A stretch of DNA of 64,000 nt from Limnomonas spitsbergensis (Eukaryota; Chlorophyta; Chlorophyceae; Chlamydomonadales). Location of the stretch: assembly GCA_037349105.1 (NCBI GenBank), contig JAYJMM010000090.1, positions 670,001 to 734,000 on the forward strand, read 5' to 3'. A model generated the notes under the pieces. The model was not told the origin of the DNA. It did no database searches and saw only the letters and a list, made by a program, of their open reading frames with translations. A program made the translations under genes and the position numbers. Shown here piece after piece: positions 1-11,400 of this stretch; within the stretch, counting starts at the first letter, position 1; the number at the start of each line of letters is the position of its first letter.

Positions 1-3000
1 TGCGGAGTCTCCGGCCGCCTATCCAGCGACGACTTGGACCTCAAGGACGACGACGACGAGGCAGCAACCGTCTCGGGGTCGATTTCGGCGCGGCTTGCCA
101 ATGCCCCGAAGCTATGTCCGATCCATGAGGGTGACAGTCCCTTGCTCAACGCGAATCTGCTGGCGTCTCAGGCGTCTGGAAACCTGCATACGGTGGGTTT
201 GTGAACCCTTGAATCTAAAACACTAAAACATAGAACCTGAACCCTAAAACCTAAAACCATAACCCTTAACTCTAAACCCGAGCCCCCTAGCGATGCAGGC
301 GTCTGGAAGCCTGCATACGGTGGGATTGTGAACCCTAAAATCTAAAACATAAAACAATAACCCTACACCCTAAAACCTTAACCCCTAACCCTAAAATGTA
401 AACCCTTAACCCTTAACCCTAAACCCTTAACCTGAGCCTCCTGGCGTCGCAGGCGTCTGGAGGCCTGCATGCGGTGCTGCCCAGGCCTCTTGTCCAGATC
501 AAGTCCAGCAGGTCCCAGTCACGAGCTGGGTCAGGAGCCAAATCGCCGGTCGGTCGCCCACAGCAGGAGCAGCAGCTGCGGTCTGCAGGCCGTCCTCTCT
601 CGCTGGGCTGCGGTGCTTCCAACGCTGATCGCACTAACTCGAGCAGCCCGTTGAGATCCGTGGGCCAGCCGCCGCTCCTCCCCGTTGTGGGCAGCAGGGC
701 GTTGCTGAGTCAGCACACGGGGAGCAACGGGTCCAGCAGGGCTAGGGCGTCGCAGCAGCATGCCACACTGGGGGGCGGCGGGGGGGCGGTCTGCAAGCGC
801 CACGAGTCCGTGTCTGGCGGGCAAGCATTCCAGGGAGGAGCCTTGGGGGCGAACTGCAGGCAGAGCGGGTCCCTGCCGGGAAGGCTGACGGGTTCTCATT
901 CGCAGGGAGCTGGCTCGCATCCGGCGGCTCCCGGGAGAGGTGGCCCCCTGTCGCTGCTGCTGACACATCAGACATCGGGAGACAGCGACACGTTTTGGAA
1001 GTGGGGTGTGCCTGCAGAGCGCATCGTACCTCGGCTCTGGCTGGACGTCACCGTCTCCAGGGTCGGCCAGTTTAAGTGAGCGGATGCAGTACAGCGTACC
1101 GCATAGTGTACTACACCATGTGCTGTGCATTGTACCGCTTGATGTAGAGCTGCGTGATCTGGGTACTGCAACAACAAACACATGCCCACTGTTGTACATC
1201 AGGCTGCGCCTTGTTGTACTGCAACCCTGCATCTTGTTGTACTGCAATCCTGCGCCACGTTGTACTGCAACCCTGTGTCTCATTGTACTGTAACCCTGGG
1301 CCTTGTTGTACTGCGAACCTGCACCTCGTTGTAATGCAACCCTGCACCTCGTTGAACTGCAACCCTGCACCTCGTTGTATTGCAAACCTGGGCCTCGTTG
1401 TACTGCAACCCTGCACCTTGTTGTATTGCAACCCTGCACCTCGTTGAACTGCAACCCTGCACCTCGTTGTATTGCAAACCTGGGCCTCGTTGTACTGCAA
1501 CCCTGCACCTTGTTGTATTGCAAACCTGGGCCTCGTTGTACTGCAACCCTGCACCTTGTTGTATTGCAAACCTGGGCCTCGTTGTACTGCAAACCTGGGC
1601 CTCGTTGAACTGCAACCCTGCACCTTGTTGTATTGCAAACCTGGGCCTCGTTGTACTGCAAACCTGGGCCTCTTTGTACTGCAACCCTGCACCTTATTGT
1701 ATTGCAAACCTGGGCCTCGTTGTACTGCAAACCTGGGCCTTGTTGTACTGCAACCCTGCACCTTGTTGTATTGCAAACCTGGGCCTCGTTGTACTGCAAA
1801 CCTGGGCCTCGTTGTACTGCAACCCTGCACCTTGTTGCACTGCAATTGTCTCGTTGTATTGCAACCCTGTGTCTCGTTTTGTTCAACCCGGTGTCTCGTT
1901 GTACTGCAACCCCGCCTGGTTGCTCTGGACCCTCATGCTTGGCTGTACTTAATGATGTCATATTTGCATGCATGGTTGTATTCTTCCAATTTTAATTCCG
2001 TTCATTTGCAGGTTCAAGGGCTCGAACGAGATCCTTCCCATCGTCAGCGTGCTCCCCACATGGCTGACTATGCGGAGGTGAGGTTCCTCCAACAACTTCT
2101 GGTAAACCCTAAACCCTAAACCCTAAACCCTGAACCCTCAACCCAAATCACTTGAACCCTGAACACTAAATTAGGTGAGTTGTTTTGAAACAACTTGTGG
2201 TAAACCCTTAACCCTATCCCTAAACCCAAATCACTAAAACCCTAAACCCTAAAATAGGTGGGGGTTTTCAAACAACTTGTGGTAAGCCATTAGTACACAA
2301 CGTGCTGGTACCATGCACACCAGTATGGTGTTCAGTCTGCTGCATACCGTATGTGCTTTGCCTTCCCTCACAATTTATGTTGTCCCAGGATTAGGGAAAC
2401 ATCGAAACTTAATGAATCATAGTACTGCCTCCTTTCTTGTGTGTGAGGTATGGTACTGCCTGCTTTCTTGTGTGTGAGTAATGGTACTGCCTGTGTGTGA
2501 GTAATGGTACTGTCTGCTTTCTTGTGTGTGAGTTATGGTACTGCCTGCTTTCTTGTGTGTGAGTAATGGTACTGCCTGTGTTTGAGTAATGGTACTGTCT
2601 GCTTTCCTGTGTGTGAGTAATGGTACTGCCTTTGTGTGAGTAATGCTACTGCATGCTGACCCCTCCATGGTACTCGCCTGTACAGATTTCCTGTGGAGTC
2701 CCCCTCTGGAAAGGGCAGCCGCGTCACAGAACAGGAGGGCATCCTCGGATTCTCCCACGTGCCTGTACTGCTGCTAGTGGATGCGTACCGTATCCAGTAC
2801 GAATCGACACCGCACGCAGACGACCCCATGGAGGCAGGCCACGAGCAGTACAACGACACGGACACCTCCGTGGCTGTGCGCGCGATGAAGCGAACGTTGT
2901 CGGTGGTCAAGCAGGCGCTAGGGCGGCGCGTTGGACCGGGGGACACGAGCGTGGCCTTGGGCCAGCGCGGCGGGGAAGGCTCGACGCGGCCTGGTGCAGG

Positions 3001-3172
3001 GGCACCAGGCGCGGCAGGGAGAGGAGGAGGAGGAGCAGGAGGAGGAGGTGTGGGAGGAGGAGGAGGAGGTACGGGAGGTCCGAGGCGTTTTTGGCGGACC
3101 TCTGCCGGTGTCGAGAAGAACCTGGACCGCTCCGTGGCGCCAGCCATCACCGGCGCTGCTACTGATAGCTGA
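1..3172 (+). CDS. Class III nucleotide cyclase A, C-terminal part (5' end outside the window)
   Basis: Coding pieces: 1-192 (reads as an Asp-rich linker, open from the window edge), about 453-1075, 2012-2077 and 2686-3172 (stop TGA). The exon ending at 1075 encodes LWLDVTVSRVGQF-K, split at the donor AA|GTGAGC. The 66-nt exon starts with FKGS and ends LPTWLTMRR. The last exon starts FPVESPSGKGSRV, followed by VPVLLLVDAYR. The same motif order, the same 66-nt exon and the same phases occur in cyclase B (42750-62953), where the catalytic domain is visible. This is therefore the tail that follows the second catalytic domain of a membrane-type adenylate/guanylate cyclase, which makes cAMP or cGMP. 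The tail ends in a Gly-rich stretch near 3030-3090. The catalytic domain itself is not in the window. How 192 joins to 453 is uncertain because the segment is triplicated. Confidence 0.75.
160..476 (+). repeat. Triplicated exon segment with donor-like and acceptor-like edges in cyclase A
   Basis: The segment GCGTCTGGAA.CCTGCATACGG occurs at 172-193, 299-320 and 453-474, each time preceded by a CTGGCGTC.CAG-like stretch. In copy 1 it runs into a donor (ACG|GTGGGT). In copy 3 an acceptor (GTCGCAG|GCG) precedes it and the frame then stays open to 1075. The spacers are CCCTAAA-like runs. The arrangement looks like an internal tandem duplication of coding sequence that now behaves as an intron. 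Confidence 0.6.
1076..2011 (+). repeat. Cyclase A intron with a 23-bp minisatellite (about 1195-1930)
   Basis: The unit is GTTGTACTGCAACCCTGCACC plus two bases. It alternates with variants reading TATTGCAAACCTGGGCC, about 32 copies in all, nearly all in register. It lies between the donor at 1076 and the acceptor TTTGCAG|G at 2011. Long open frames across it in both directions are by-products of the repeat. Confidence 0.9.
2078..2685 (+). repeat. Last intron of cyclase A: telomere-like runs and a minisatellite of about 31-33 bp
   Basis: 2101-2275 holds two copies of an AACAACTT(C/G)TGGTAAACCCT block with CCCTAAA runs. About 2420-2660 repeats GTACTGCCTGCTTTCTTGTG plus TGAG(T)AATG. The acceptor is GTACAG|A at 2685. 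No coding content was seen here. Confidence 0.8.
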
Positions 3173-3504
3173 AGTGTGATCACTAGAGCTGAAGTGTGAT
3201 CACTAGAGCTGAAGTACACTCAATATGCATGAAGTGCATTTAGTGGAGCTGAACTTCACTCTATTATGCGCATGATGTACAGCTTCAGTGCTTTTAGTGA
3301 TGCTGAAGTCACTCCATTATGCACATGGAGTGTAGCTGAAGGGACCTCAATGTAGCTGAGAGGCACTGAGTGTAGCTGATGGTCACGAGAGCCTCTTGAG
3401 AACTGCTTTGGTCAGCAGCCGGAGAAGAGGGTGAATGGGGATATCATGTTTTAGAAGCAGCTACAGGTCTTCAAGGTTTTGGAGGTGCACACTTAAATCT
3501 AGGA

Positions 3505-3890
3505 CTTGCATGCATGCACATAGGCGCTGCATGCACGCACATGGCACTGGCATGCACGCACATGGGAGATGCATTGATGCGCATGGTAGGTGCATGCACG
3601 CACATGGCACTGGCATGCATGGGAGAGGCATGCACGCACATGGGAGAGGCATGCACGCACATGGGAGATGCATTGATGCGCATGGTAGGTGCATGCACGC
3701 ACATGGCACTGGCATGCATGGGAGAGGCATGCACGCACATGGGAGAGGCATGCCTGCACATGGGACTGGCACGCATGCACATGGTAGGTGCATGCACGCA
3801 CATGGGAGATGCATGCACGCACATAGGCGCTGCATGCACACACATGGCATTGGCACGCATGCACATAAGAGTTGCACGCATGCACATGGG
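3505..3890 (+). repeat. Minisatellite of ATGCACGCACATGG-type units
   Basis: The units combine GCATGCACGCACATGG with GAGATGCATTGATGCGCATG and GGCACTGGCATGCATGGG. One block of about 120 bp (roughly 3555-3655) is repeated almost exactly at about 3660-3760. It is intergenic, downstream of cyclase A. Confidence 0.85.
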
Positions 3891-5130
3891 ACTGCGCCGG
3901 CATTTCACCCTTGTTGTCGATGCACCCACATCATTGTTGTCTGTTTTGAAGGCGCCCGGTATTTTCTGCACGGCAGCAATCTGCATTTACGAATTGTTTT
4001 TCATGCTTTTGGTGATGGGGGGGGGGGGTGATGCCTGGCCTGTCTGTCTAGAAAGCTCCAAAACTAGTAGTTGGCTTCACTCGAGCTTGTTGCTTGCGTG
4101 TCCACAATATGTGTTTTTCACACGCCCTGGGTGATTTTGTGGGAGAGGTAGTGTACCGTTTTACTCCGTATTTCTGCGGGCAGTCAAAGATGTGCTACTG
4201 ATCAGATACAAAGCATGGTCGGTGTAGCTGGGTGGACCTTGAGGTTGGCACCAAACTTGAACTAAATCTTGAAGTAGTGGCAGGGGGTAGTGGTATGCAT
4301 TCGAATAATTTGGGGGGTTTTTCGTACGTGGGTAGATTGGCAGGTCGGATGTTTGTGTTGGTGACCAATGGTATGTAGGGGCCTTTAGACCTGGATGAGT
4401 TTGATGTTGTAGCTCCGCCGTGCATGGCATCTCAGAGACGCATTTATTTTTGTTATCATATTCTATACTTTACAGAGGCGTGCGTCCTGAAGCAGTGATG
4501 AATCGGCTGTGTCTTAGTAGTGCTCTGCAGGGGTCGCTTCCAAATGTGCTTATTTGCTGCGAAATTAAATGTGTCATGAACATGTTAACAGAGCATGCAT
4601 GTAAAATATCCCTGATTCAATGCGTGCACGGCTACCAGATGAGCTGGGAATTCGGTAGTGCTATTAGTATCCTCGAAGCCCCCCAAAGAGGAAACAGTTT
4701 GGCTTCAACTCGAGATGATTGTACCAAATCTGTTGTAATTGAACTGTGTTAGTCCAACCAGAATGTTTAGAACGGTGCATACCCGCTTAACGTCCAATCA
4801 GTCAATGTCATGAGTGCTGAGTTTACTTACCTAGAACTGGCATCAAAACCACTCAAGCTTGCAAATTGAAAATACATTCGGAAGTCTACAAAAGCAAGGC
4901 CAATATGCACGAGAGGCTAATCCTGGCCAAGTCAGGGAGTCCACAAGATGAAGAAGTATGGGGTCTGAATTACGGTGCAACCAGAATGCTGAGAATGCCA
5001 GACTGTGTCTTGGGGCGCGCAGTCAATGACGTTACACCTCTGGGCCCTGCTAAAAAAGGCGCGAGTAGGCGCGCAATGAGCGACATTTGTGATATTGACC
5101 TCATTCTTTCAACGCATCAGGAGCCTCTCA

Positions 5131-5221
5131 AGAAAGAGGTAAAAAAGCTACACCCTAATTTGGGCGTGGAAGTTAAGGAAACAGCGCAGCTTGGGGCCGG
5201 AGCCACATCCGCGCCGTTACC
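5131..5221 (+). mobile_element. Dispersed SINE-like element, family A
   Basis: An A-rich head (AGAAAGAGGTAAAAAAGCTA) is followed by a GGGCGT.GAAGTTAAGGAAAC core and a GGAGCCACATCCGC tail. Recognisable relatives lie at 14242-14337 (minus), 29071-29166 (minus), 41963-42050 (plus), 55838-55917 (minus) and 56774-56830 (plus). It has no coding capacity. The size and the A-rich end suggest a SINE or other non-autonomous retroelement; this is inference. Confidence 0.6.
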
Positions 5222-5446
5222 GTAACTGCACTGTACGCGAGCCTCTCAGAATCACGAGATGAACTAGAGGATGATTCAGAACTCATACCGCAAGAAGCGA
5301 TTCACGAATGAGAGTGATTTTGGACAGTCGAGTAGCCAAACGCCGGACGGCGGGTGCACAGCAGAAGGCCCCTTTATTTTTTCAGTCAGGCATTTTTTCT
5401 CTCTCTGTCAATCATTATGATGGCCTCAAATATGGCCTCTGGCCAT

Positions 5447-8400
5447 TTATGGATAACACAAAAAACTCCCGCTGTTGTCGAGCTTGCAACGCCTGATCAA
5501 AGTCTGGCGTTGCAGCTGTGGTAGCAGCGTCCTGCACTGCTCCCTGTAGTCTTCACAACTAGGTGGCACGGCCTCCATATGCTGAAGCCGCCCAACCACG
5601 TCGCCGCACGCCTCGACCGCACATTGCCATTCCCGGCTTCGCTCGGAAATGGGAAGCTGAGCAGCCAAGCGCAACGTGGCTGTGGTCAGGTACCAAGCTG
5701 CTTGCGTCACCTGCGCCACAAGGAATGAAGCAGACAGGGAAGCAGGTCAATGACGTGACACCTCTGGGCCGTGCTAACAAAAAGGGACGTGGGTGTGTGT
5801 GGCTGGGCATTGTGGCATACTGCAAAGACAAGAATAAGGGAAATGCGCAACAAAAACGGGCTTAAAAAGCCTCTGAAAGAAAGACACCAAATGGTCAAAT
5901 GGTGCAAACCAAACCCGTAAAATTATACCATGAAACACATCTAACAAGATCGTCAAGACTGTAAATTCCCAACCCACGGGATCTAGCTTTCCTGCGTCTC
6001 TGTTTGCCCTTCGCACCTGCTCCTGCATGCCAATAGAGACCTCCCCGATCAGTTCCACGAGCCTTCTGAGCGGGGTCACAGGTTCTTGTAGCAGGCTTGG
6101 CACCAGAAGAGGCGACAGGTCCACGAGGACAATCATCAAACTCTGCAGGACCTGCAAGATGACAACAAGGGGACCGTGCGATTTATCGACGAGGGAATGG
6201 GATGAGAGGCATGGTATCACTATCCGGCCAAACCTGTGCCGTATTGAGCCGTATCATCCTGTATCGTGCTACATTGATGAGAGGGGCCAGGGGATCGATC
6301 TTGCCTTAGGCTTGGCACTGTCAGAGGAGGTTAACGATCTAATGGGACGATCATCATACTTTTTGGTGGGATGAGAGGGGCCAGGGGATCGATCTTGCAT
6401 TAGGCTTGGCATCAGAGGAGACTAACGATCTAATGGGACGATCATCATACTTTTTGGTGGGATGAGAGGGGCCAGGGGATCGATCTTGCATTAGGCTTGG
6501 CATCAGAGGAGACTAACGATCTAATGGGACGATCATCATACTTTTTGGTGGGATGAGAGGGGCCAGGGGATCGATCTTGCATTAGGCTTGGCATCAGAGG
6601 AGACTAACGATCTAATGGGACGATAATCATACTTGTTGTAACATGCATTATGTGTTGACGAGGGAAAGAAATAGTGGCGGGATGACAGGGGTCAGGAGCT
6701 GTGGCTGCAGACTTGGCATCAGAGGTGGTTAAAGATCTAATAGGACGAGCATCATACCGAAGATTTGATTTGCCTTCCCTCAGATTTGCAAAACGAATCC
6801 TTGTTTTGGGCAAACTATCGACCAAAACTCTTAATTTTTGACCAAAAACTGTGATCGACAATCGATCATTAGTACATTCATGATCCCTCAACCCCAAACA
6901 ACGTTCATCATGAGGGAAGGCAAAGCAAACCTACGGTAATCCATGAAGCCTACAATATGTTGACAAGGGAATGAAGGGTGGGTAGGATGAGCGGTGTTGA
7001 GGGTTCCTCTAGCAAACTTGGCGGCACCAGAAGGGGAAAAACGCTCCACGAGGACGGTCATCAAACTGTGCAGGACCTACAAGATGACAACAACAAGGGG
7101 ACAAGGGCTAGAACCTGGTGGGGCAAGAGGGTTTAAAGAGCCCTCTTCTTGCAGCAGGCTTGGCAACAGGAGAGGCAAACCGTCCACAAGGGCGACCACC
7201 CAACTATTGAGAACCTGCACGACGTCAGCAAGAGGCTAAGGGTTCGGAATTTAGGGCTGTTTACCCTAAACCCTGCATGATGTCAGCAAGAGGCTCGGGG
7301 TTAAGAGGTTTAGGGTTTAGGGCTGTTGACCCTAAACCCTGCATGATGTCAGTAAGAGGCTCGGGGTTAAGAGGTTTAGGGTTTAGGGCTGTTAACCCTT
7401 AACCCTGCATGATGTCAGCAAGAGGCTGAGAGTTTAGAGGTTTAGGGGACAGGGCTGTTAACCCTAAACCCTGCATGATGTCAGCAAGAGGCTGAGGGTT
7501 TAGAGGTTTAGGGGACAGGGCTGCAAACCCTAAACCCTGCATGATGTCAGCAAGGGGCTGAGGGTTTAGATGTTTAGGGTCTAGGGCTGTAAACCCTGAA
7601 CCCTGCATGATGTCAGCAATGGGCTGAGGGTTTAGACGTTTAGGGTTTAGGGCTGTAAACCCTGAACCCTGCATGATGTCAGCAAGGGGCTGAGGGTTTA
7701 GATGTTTAGGGTTTAGGGCTGTAAACCCTGAACCCTGCATGATGTCAGCAATGGGCTGAGGGTTTAGAGGTTAAGGGTTTAGGGCTGTAAACCCTAAACC
7801 CTGCATGATGTCAGCAAGGGGCTGAGGGTTTAGAGGTTTAGGGGACAGGGCTGTAAACCCTGAACCCTGCGTGATGTCAGCAAGGGGCTGAGTGTTTAGA
7901 TGTTTAGGGGACATGGCTGTAAACCCTGAACCCTGCATGATGTCAGCAAGGGGCTGAGGGTTTAGATGTGTAGGGTTTAGGGCTGTAAACCCTAAACCCT
8001 GCATGATGTCAGCAAGGGGCTAAGGGTTTAGAGGTTTAATGTATAGGGCTGTTAACCATAAACCCTGCATAATGTCAGCAAGAGGCTAAGGAGCTGGTGC
8101 AGGGTTGGATGAGAGTTGGTCTGGAGCTCTTCTAGCAGCAGGTTCGGCACCAGGAGAAAGGTGACAGATCCAGAAAAGAGGTTACAGATCCAGAAAAGAG
8201 GTGACAGATCCAGAGGGTACATGAATCTATGATCAGACCCTGCAGAATCTGCGAGGCGTTGGCAAAGGGACAAATTGCTTGTGTGCGCATTGAAGTGAGC
8301 ACCTATGCTTAAGTCAGTGCTGAGCGATTGTTATACCTCATAAATCCTTTAAATAATTACGGTCCCATGTAGCTGAATTTGCCTTGAAATTACGGTGACT

Positions 8401-11400
8401 GTAAATCAGCTACGCAATTCAGCCACCGTAAGGACCATAATTGGCACAGCACTGATGTAAGTGCACACCTGACAATCACCTGACCACCTTTTGCAGGTTG
8501 ATGGGCAGCCATTACTGGGATAATGGGAAGCAATCCTTGACCAGCCTAACACCCGTAGTCCAGCAGCAAGGTCTCATGCACCAGGCCCATGAATGTGGTA
8601 ATACGTACATACAACGGTATGATACGATACGGGATGTTTTGCCAATACGGGATACTAGTGTGGATTTCCAGTCGGTGCACCGTAGTGGACCGTTTCGATA
8701 CAATACAATACAGGATCCTTTGCCAAAACGGCCCGTATCCTTGACCAGGCCCCCCCAACCGTTAGCCACGACGCAGCTGGACTGCAGCTGACGCACCCTC
8801 AACCACAAACCCTAAGCCCCGACCGGTAGCCACGACGTAGCTGGACCGCAGGTGATGCAGCCTAAACCCTAACCCCCACCGTTAGCCAAGACGTAGCTGG
8901 ACCTCAGCTGATGCACCCTGAATGTGCATCGATAGGCTTGCAGCTTATACATACATAGTTGGGATGACATAATTTGCTTTGCTGAATTGATAATTCCCCC
9001 CTCTTGTACACCCCTTGAAAAATATTGGTACTCTCTGCTACCAGCCTGCACCCAGCTAAGCCTGCCCATATTAATTCAGAGGTGCCCGTACCTTCTCTAA
9101 AGAAAACACATTTTCTTTCATGTTATATTTGTATACACATTTCAACTTTTATGGAACCTCAAAATAAACAAAAGCTTCTTGACCCACTCCCCGCGCTCAC
9201 CTCTCCGCCGTCACTGAGCCCCAGCAGCCCCAGAAGCACCGCAGGAAGCGCGTCCACACCGCTGCCAGAGCAACCCCCTCCAGCAGCCATGGCACGCGAT
9301 GGCGTAACCACAGGACAGCTCCCGCTGCTGCTGCCCCCGGCGCTCCCAGGCAGGCGCAGGGCGGCCCGGCCCTCCGGAACCGCTGCGAGCGACTCCAGCA
9401 TCCTCAAAGCGGCATCCACAGCCACATCCGTGACACCAACCTCCGCCGCGTCCAGCTCCGCTTCTCCCCGCGGCTGCTGCGGTGGCCACCCGTCACCACC
9501 ACCTTCTTCAATATCATTCAAGGGAGCAGAGGCAGCGCCATGTACTGCATATCGTACTGCACCTCGTACTGTATATTGTACTACACGATGTACTACAGTT
9601 TGATGCGGCCCGTCATCACCTCCTGAATGAGCATCATGCTCCATTATATCCTGATCTCCCGCTTCTGTCGCGCCCGCTGCAGCTGCCTCTCCCGCTGCGG
9701 CCGCGGCTTCTGCTGCTCCCGCTGACGCTTCTGCCTCTGCCTCTGCCTCTGCTGCTGCCGCTGTTGACCTTGCTGCTGTTGCTCCCGCTCTTCCCGTTGA
9801 AGCCCCTGCGTCCGCTGTTGCCGCGGCTCCTGCTGCAGTTACCCCTGCTCCCTGACCGCTAGACACGTCTGCCCCCTCTTCCCATACATCGCCATTCCCT
9901 CTAGCCTCCCCCAGAGTGCTTCCCAGCCCCGCAGAAGCCTGCAGCTGGGCACCTGCAACAGACAGCACGTGGACAATCGCAGGCAGCAGCCCCGCCTGCA
10001 GAAGCTGGCCAGAGAGGCTCAGGCCATATGGAGAGCCGTCGTCCAACCCACCCGCCACCTCCGCTGCCTCTCCATCCCCGCCACCCGTCCCCACAGCGGC
10101 CACAGCTGCAACCCCACCGGCTGCATTCACAGCACCCTGCGCGTTAAGCTCGGCGTGCATCACCGCCACAATGGCATCGAGGCAGCGCTCCAGGCAAGTA
10201 GCGTCCAGTGTGTTGCGGACAATATGCACGAGCTGGCGCGACAGCGAAGGGGAGCAGGCAGCCATGTGGTCTAGCCAGATATCAGATCCCTGGAGGAGTC
10301 AAGGCACAAGTGTGATCAAGAGGAGCAAGTCTACAAGGGTCCCTAACCAGCAGCGTCTCAGCCATTCCAGAGTAATCCATGTGCAAATGTGCAATAGATG
10401 CATGCCTCCAAGGGGATGCACCTGAATGGGAACCCTATGAACATATGAGTCTCGACCCGTTGACCCCATGCAGCCATGTGCCTCATCCCTTTGACCCCAT
10501 GCAGCCATGTGCCTCATCCCCTTGACCCCATGCAGCCATGTGCCTCATCCCCTTGACCCCATGCAGCCATGTGCCTCATCCCCTTGACCCCATGCAGCCA
10601 TGTGCCTCATCCTTTTCACCCCATGCAGCCATGTGCCTCATCCCCATGATCCCATGCAGCCATGTGCCTCATCCCCTTGACCCCATGCAGCCATGTGCCT
10701 CATCCCCTTGACCCCATGCAGCCATGTGCCTCATCCCTTTGACCCCATGCAGCCATGTGCCTCATCCCCTTGACCCCATGCAGCCATGTGCCTCATCCTT
10801 TTCACCCCATGCAGCCATGCGCCTCATCCCCTTGACCCCTTGCAGCCATGTGCCTCAGTCCCTTGACCCCATGCAGCCATGTGCCTCATCCCCTTGACCC
10901 CATGCAGCCATGTCCCTCATCCCTTTGACCCCATGCAGCCATGTGCCTCAGTCCCTTGACACCATGCAGCCATGTGCCTCATGCCCTTGACACCATGCAG
11001 CCATGTGCCTCATGCCCTTGACCCCATGCAGCCATGTGCCTCATCCCCTTTTCACCCCATGCAGCCATGTGCCTCATCCCCTTCAACCCACACAGCCATG
11101 CACCTCGTCCCCTTGACCCCATGCAGCCATGTGCCTCATCCCTTCACCCCATGCAGCCATGTGCCTCATCCTTTTCACCCCATGCAGCCATGTGCCTCCT
11201 CCCTTTCACCACATGCAGACATGCGCCTCATCACCTGCATCCTCAGCGCGACGCTCAGAAGCCGGAAGAGCTCTGACAGGCAGGCAGGGTCGTCCAGGCC
11301 CGGCAGTGCCTGCAGCAGCAGCCTGGGGGCGTCCCTGAGCTGCCCGCTGCCCTCAGCAACCAGCAGCATTGGCGGCAGCCCCGGGTGCGCGCAGAGGTTG

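Larger units (their letters stand above)
3173..5446. other. Spacer between the convergent cyclase A and SAAL1-like genes
   Basis: The first 230 bases repeat an AGAGCTGAAGTGTGATCACT-like unit that starts at the cyclase stop codon. About 3505-3890 is a minisatellite built from GCATGCACGCACATGGGAGA and close variants. From about 3900 to 5000 I see only unassigned AT-richer sequence with short frames of no recognisable character. 5024-5055 and 5131-5221 are dispersed elements described separately. Confidence 0.7.

Noticed and set aside
4420..5225. Two plus-strand frames (about 110 and 119 codons) in the cyclase A-SAAL1 spacer
   Set aside because: No motif or coding bias; the second one ends inside a dispersed family A element.
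10440..11234. Array with recurring CATGCAGCCATGTGCC as a protein-binding cluster
   Set aside because: The array starts at and resembles the exon 1 donor of the SAAL1-like gene, which explains it without a regulatory role.
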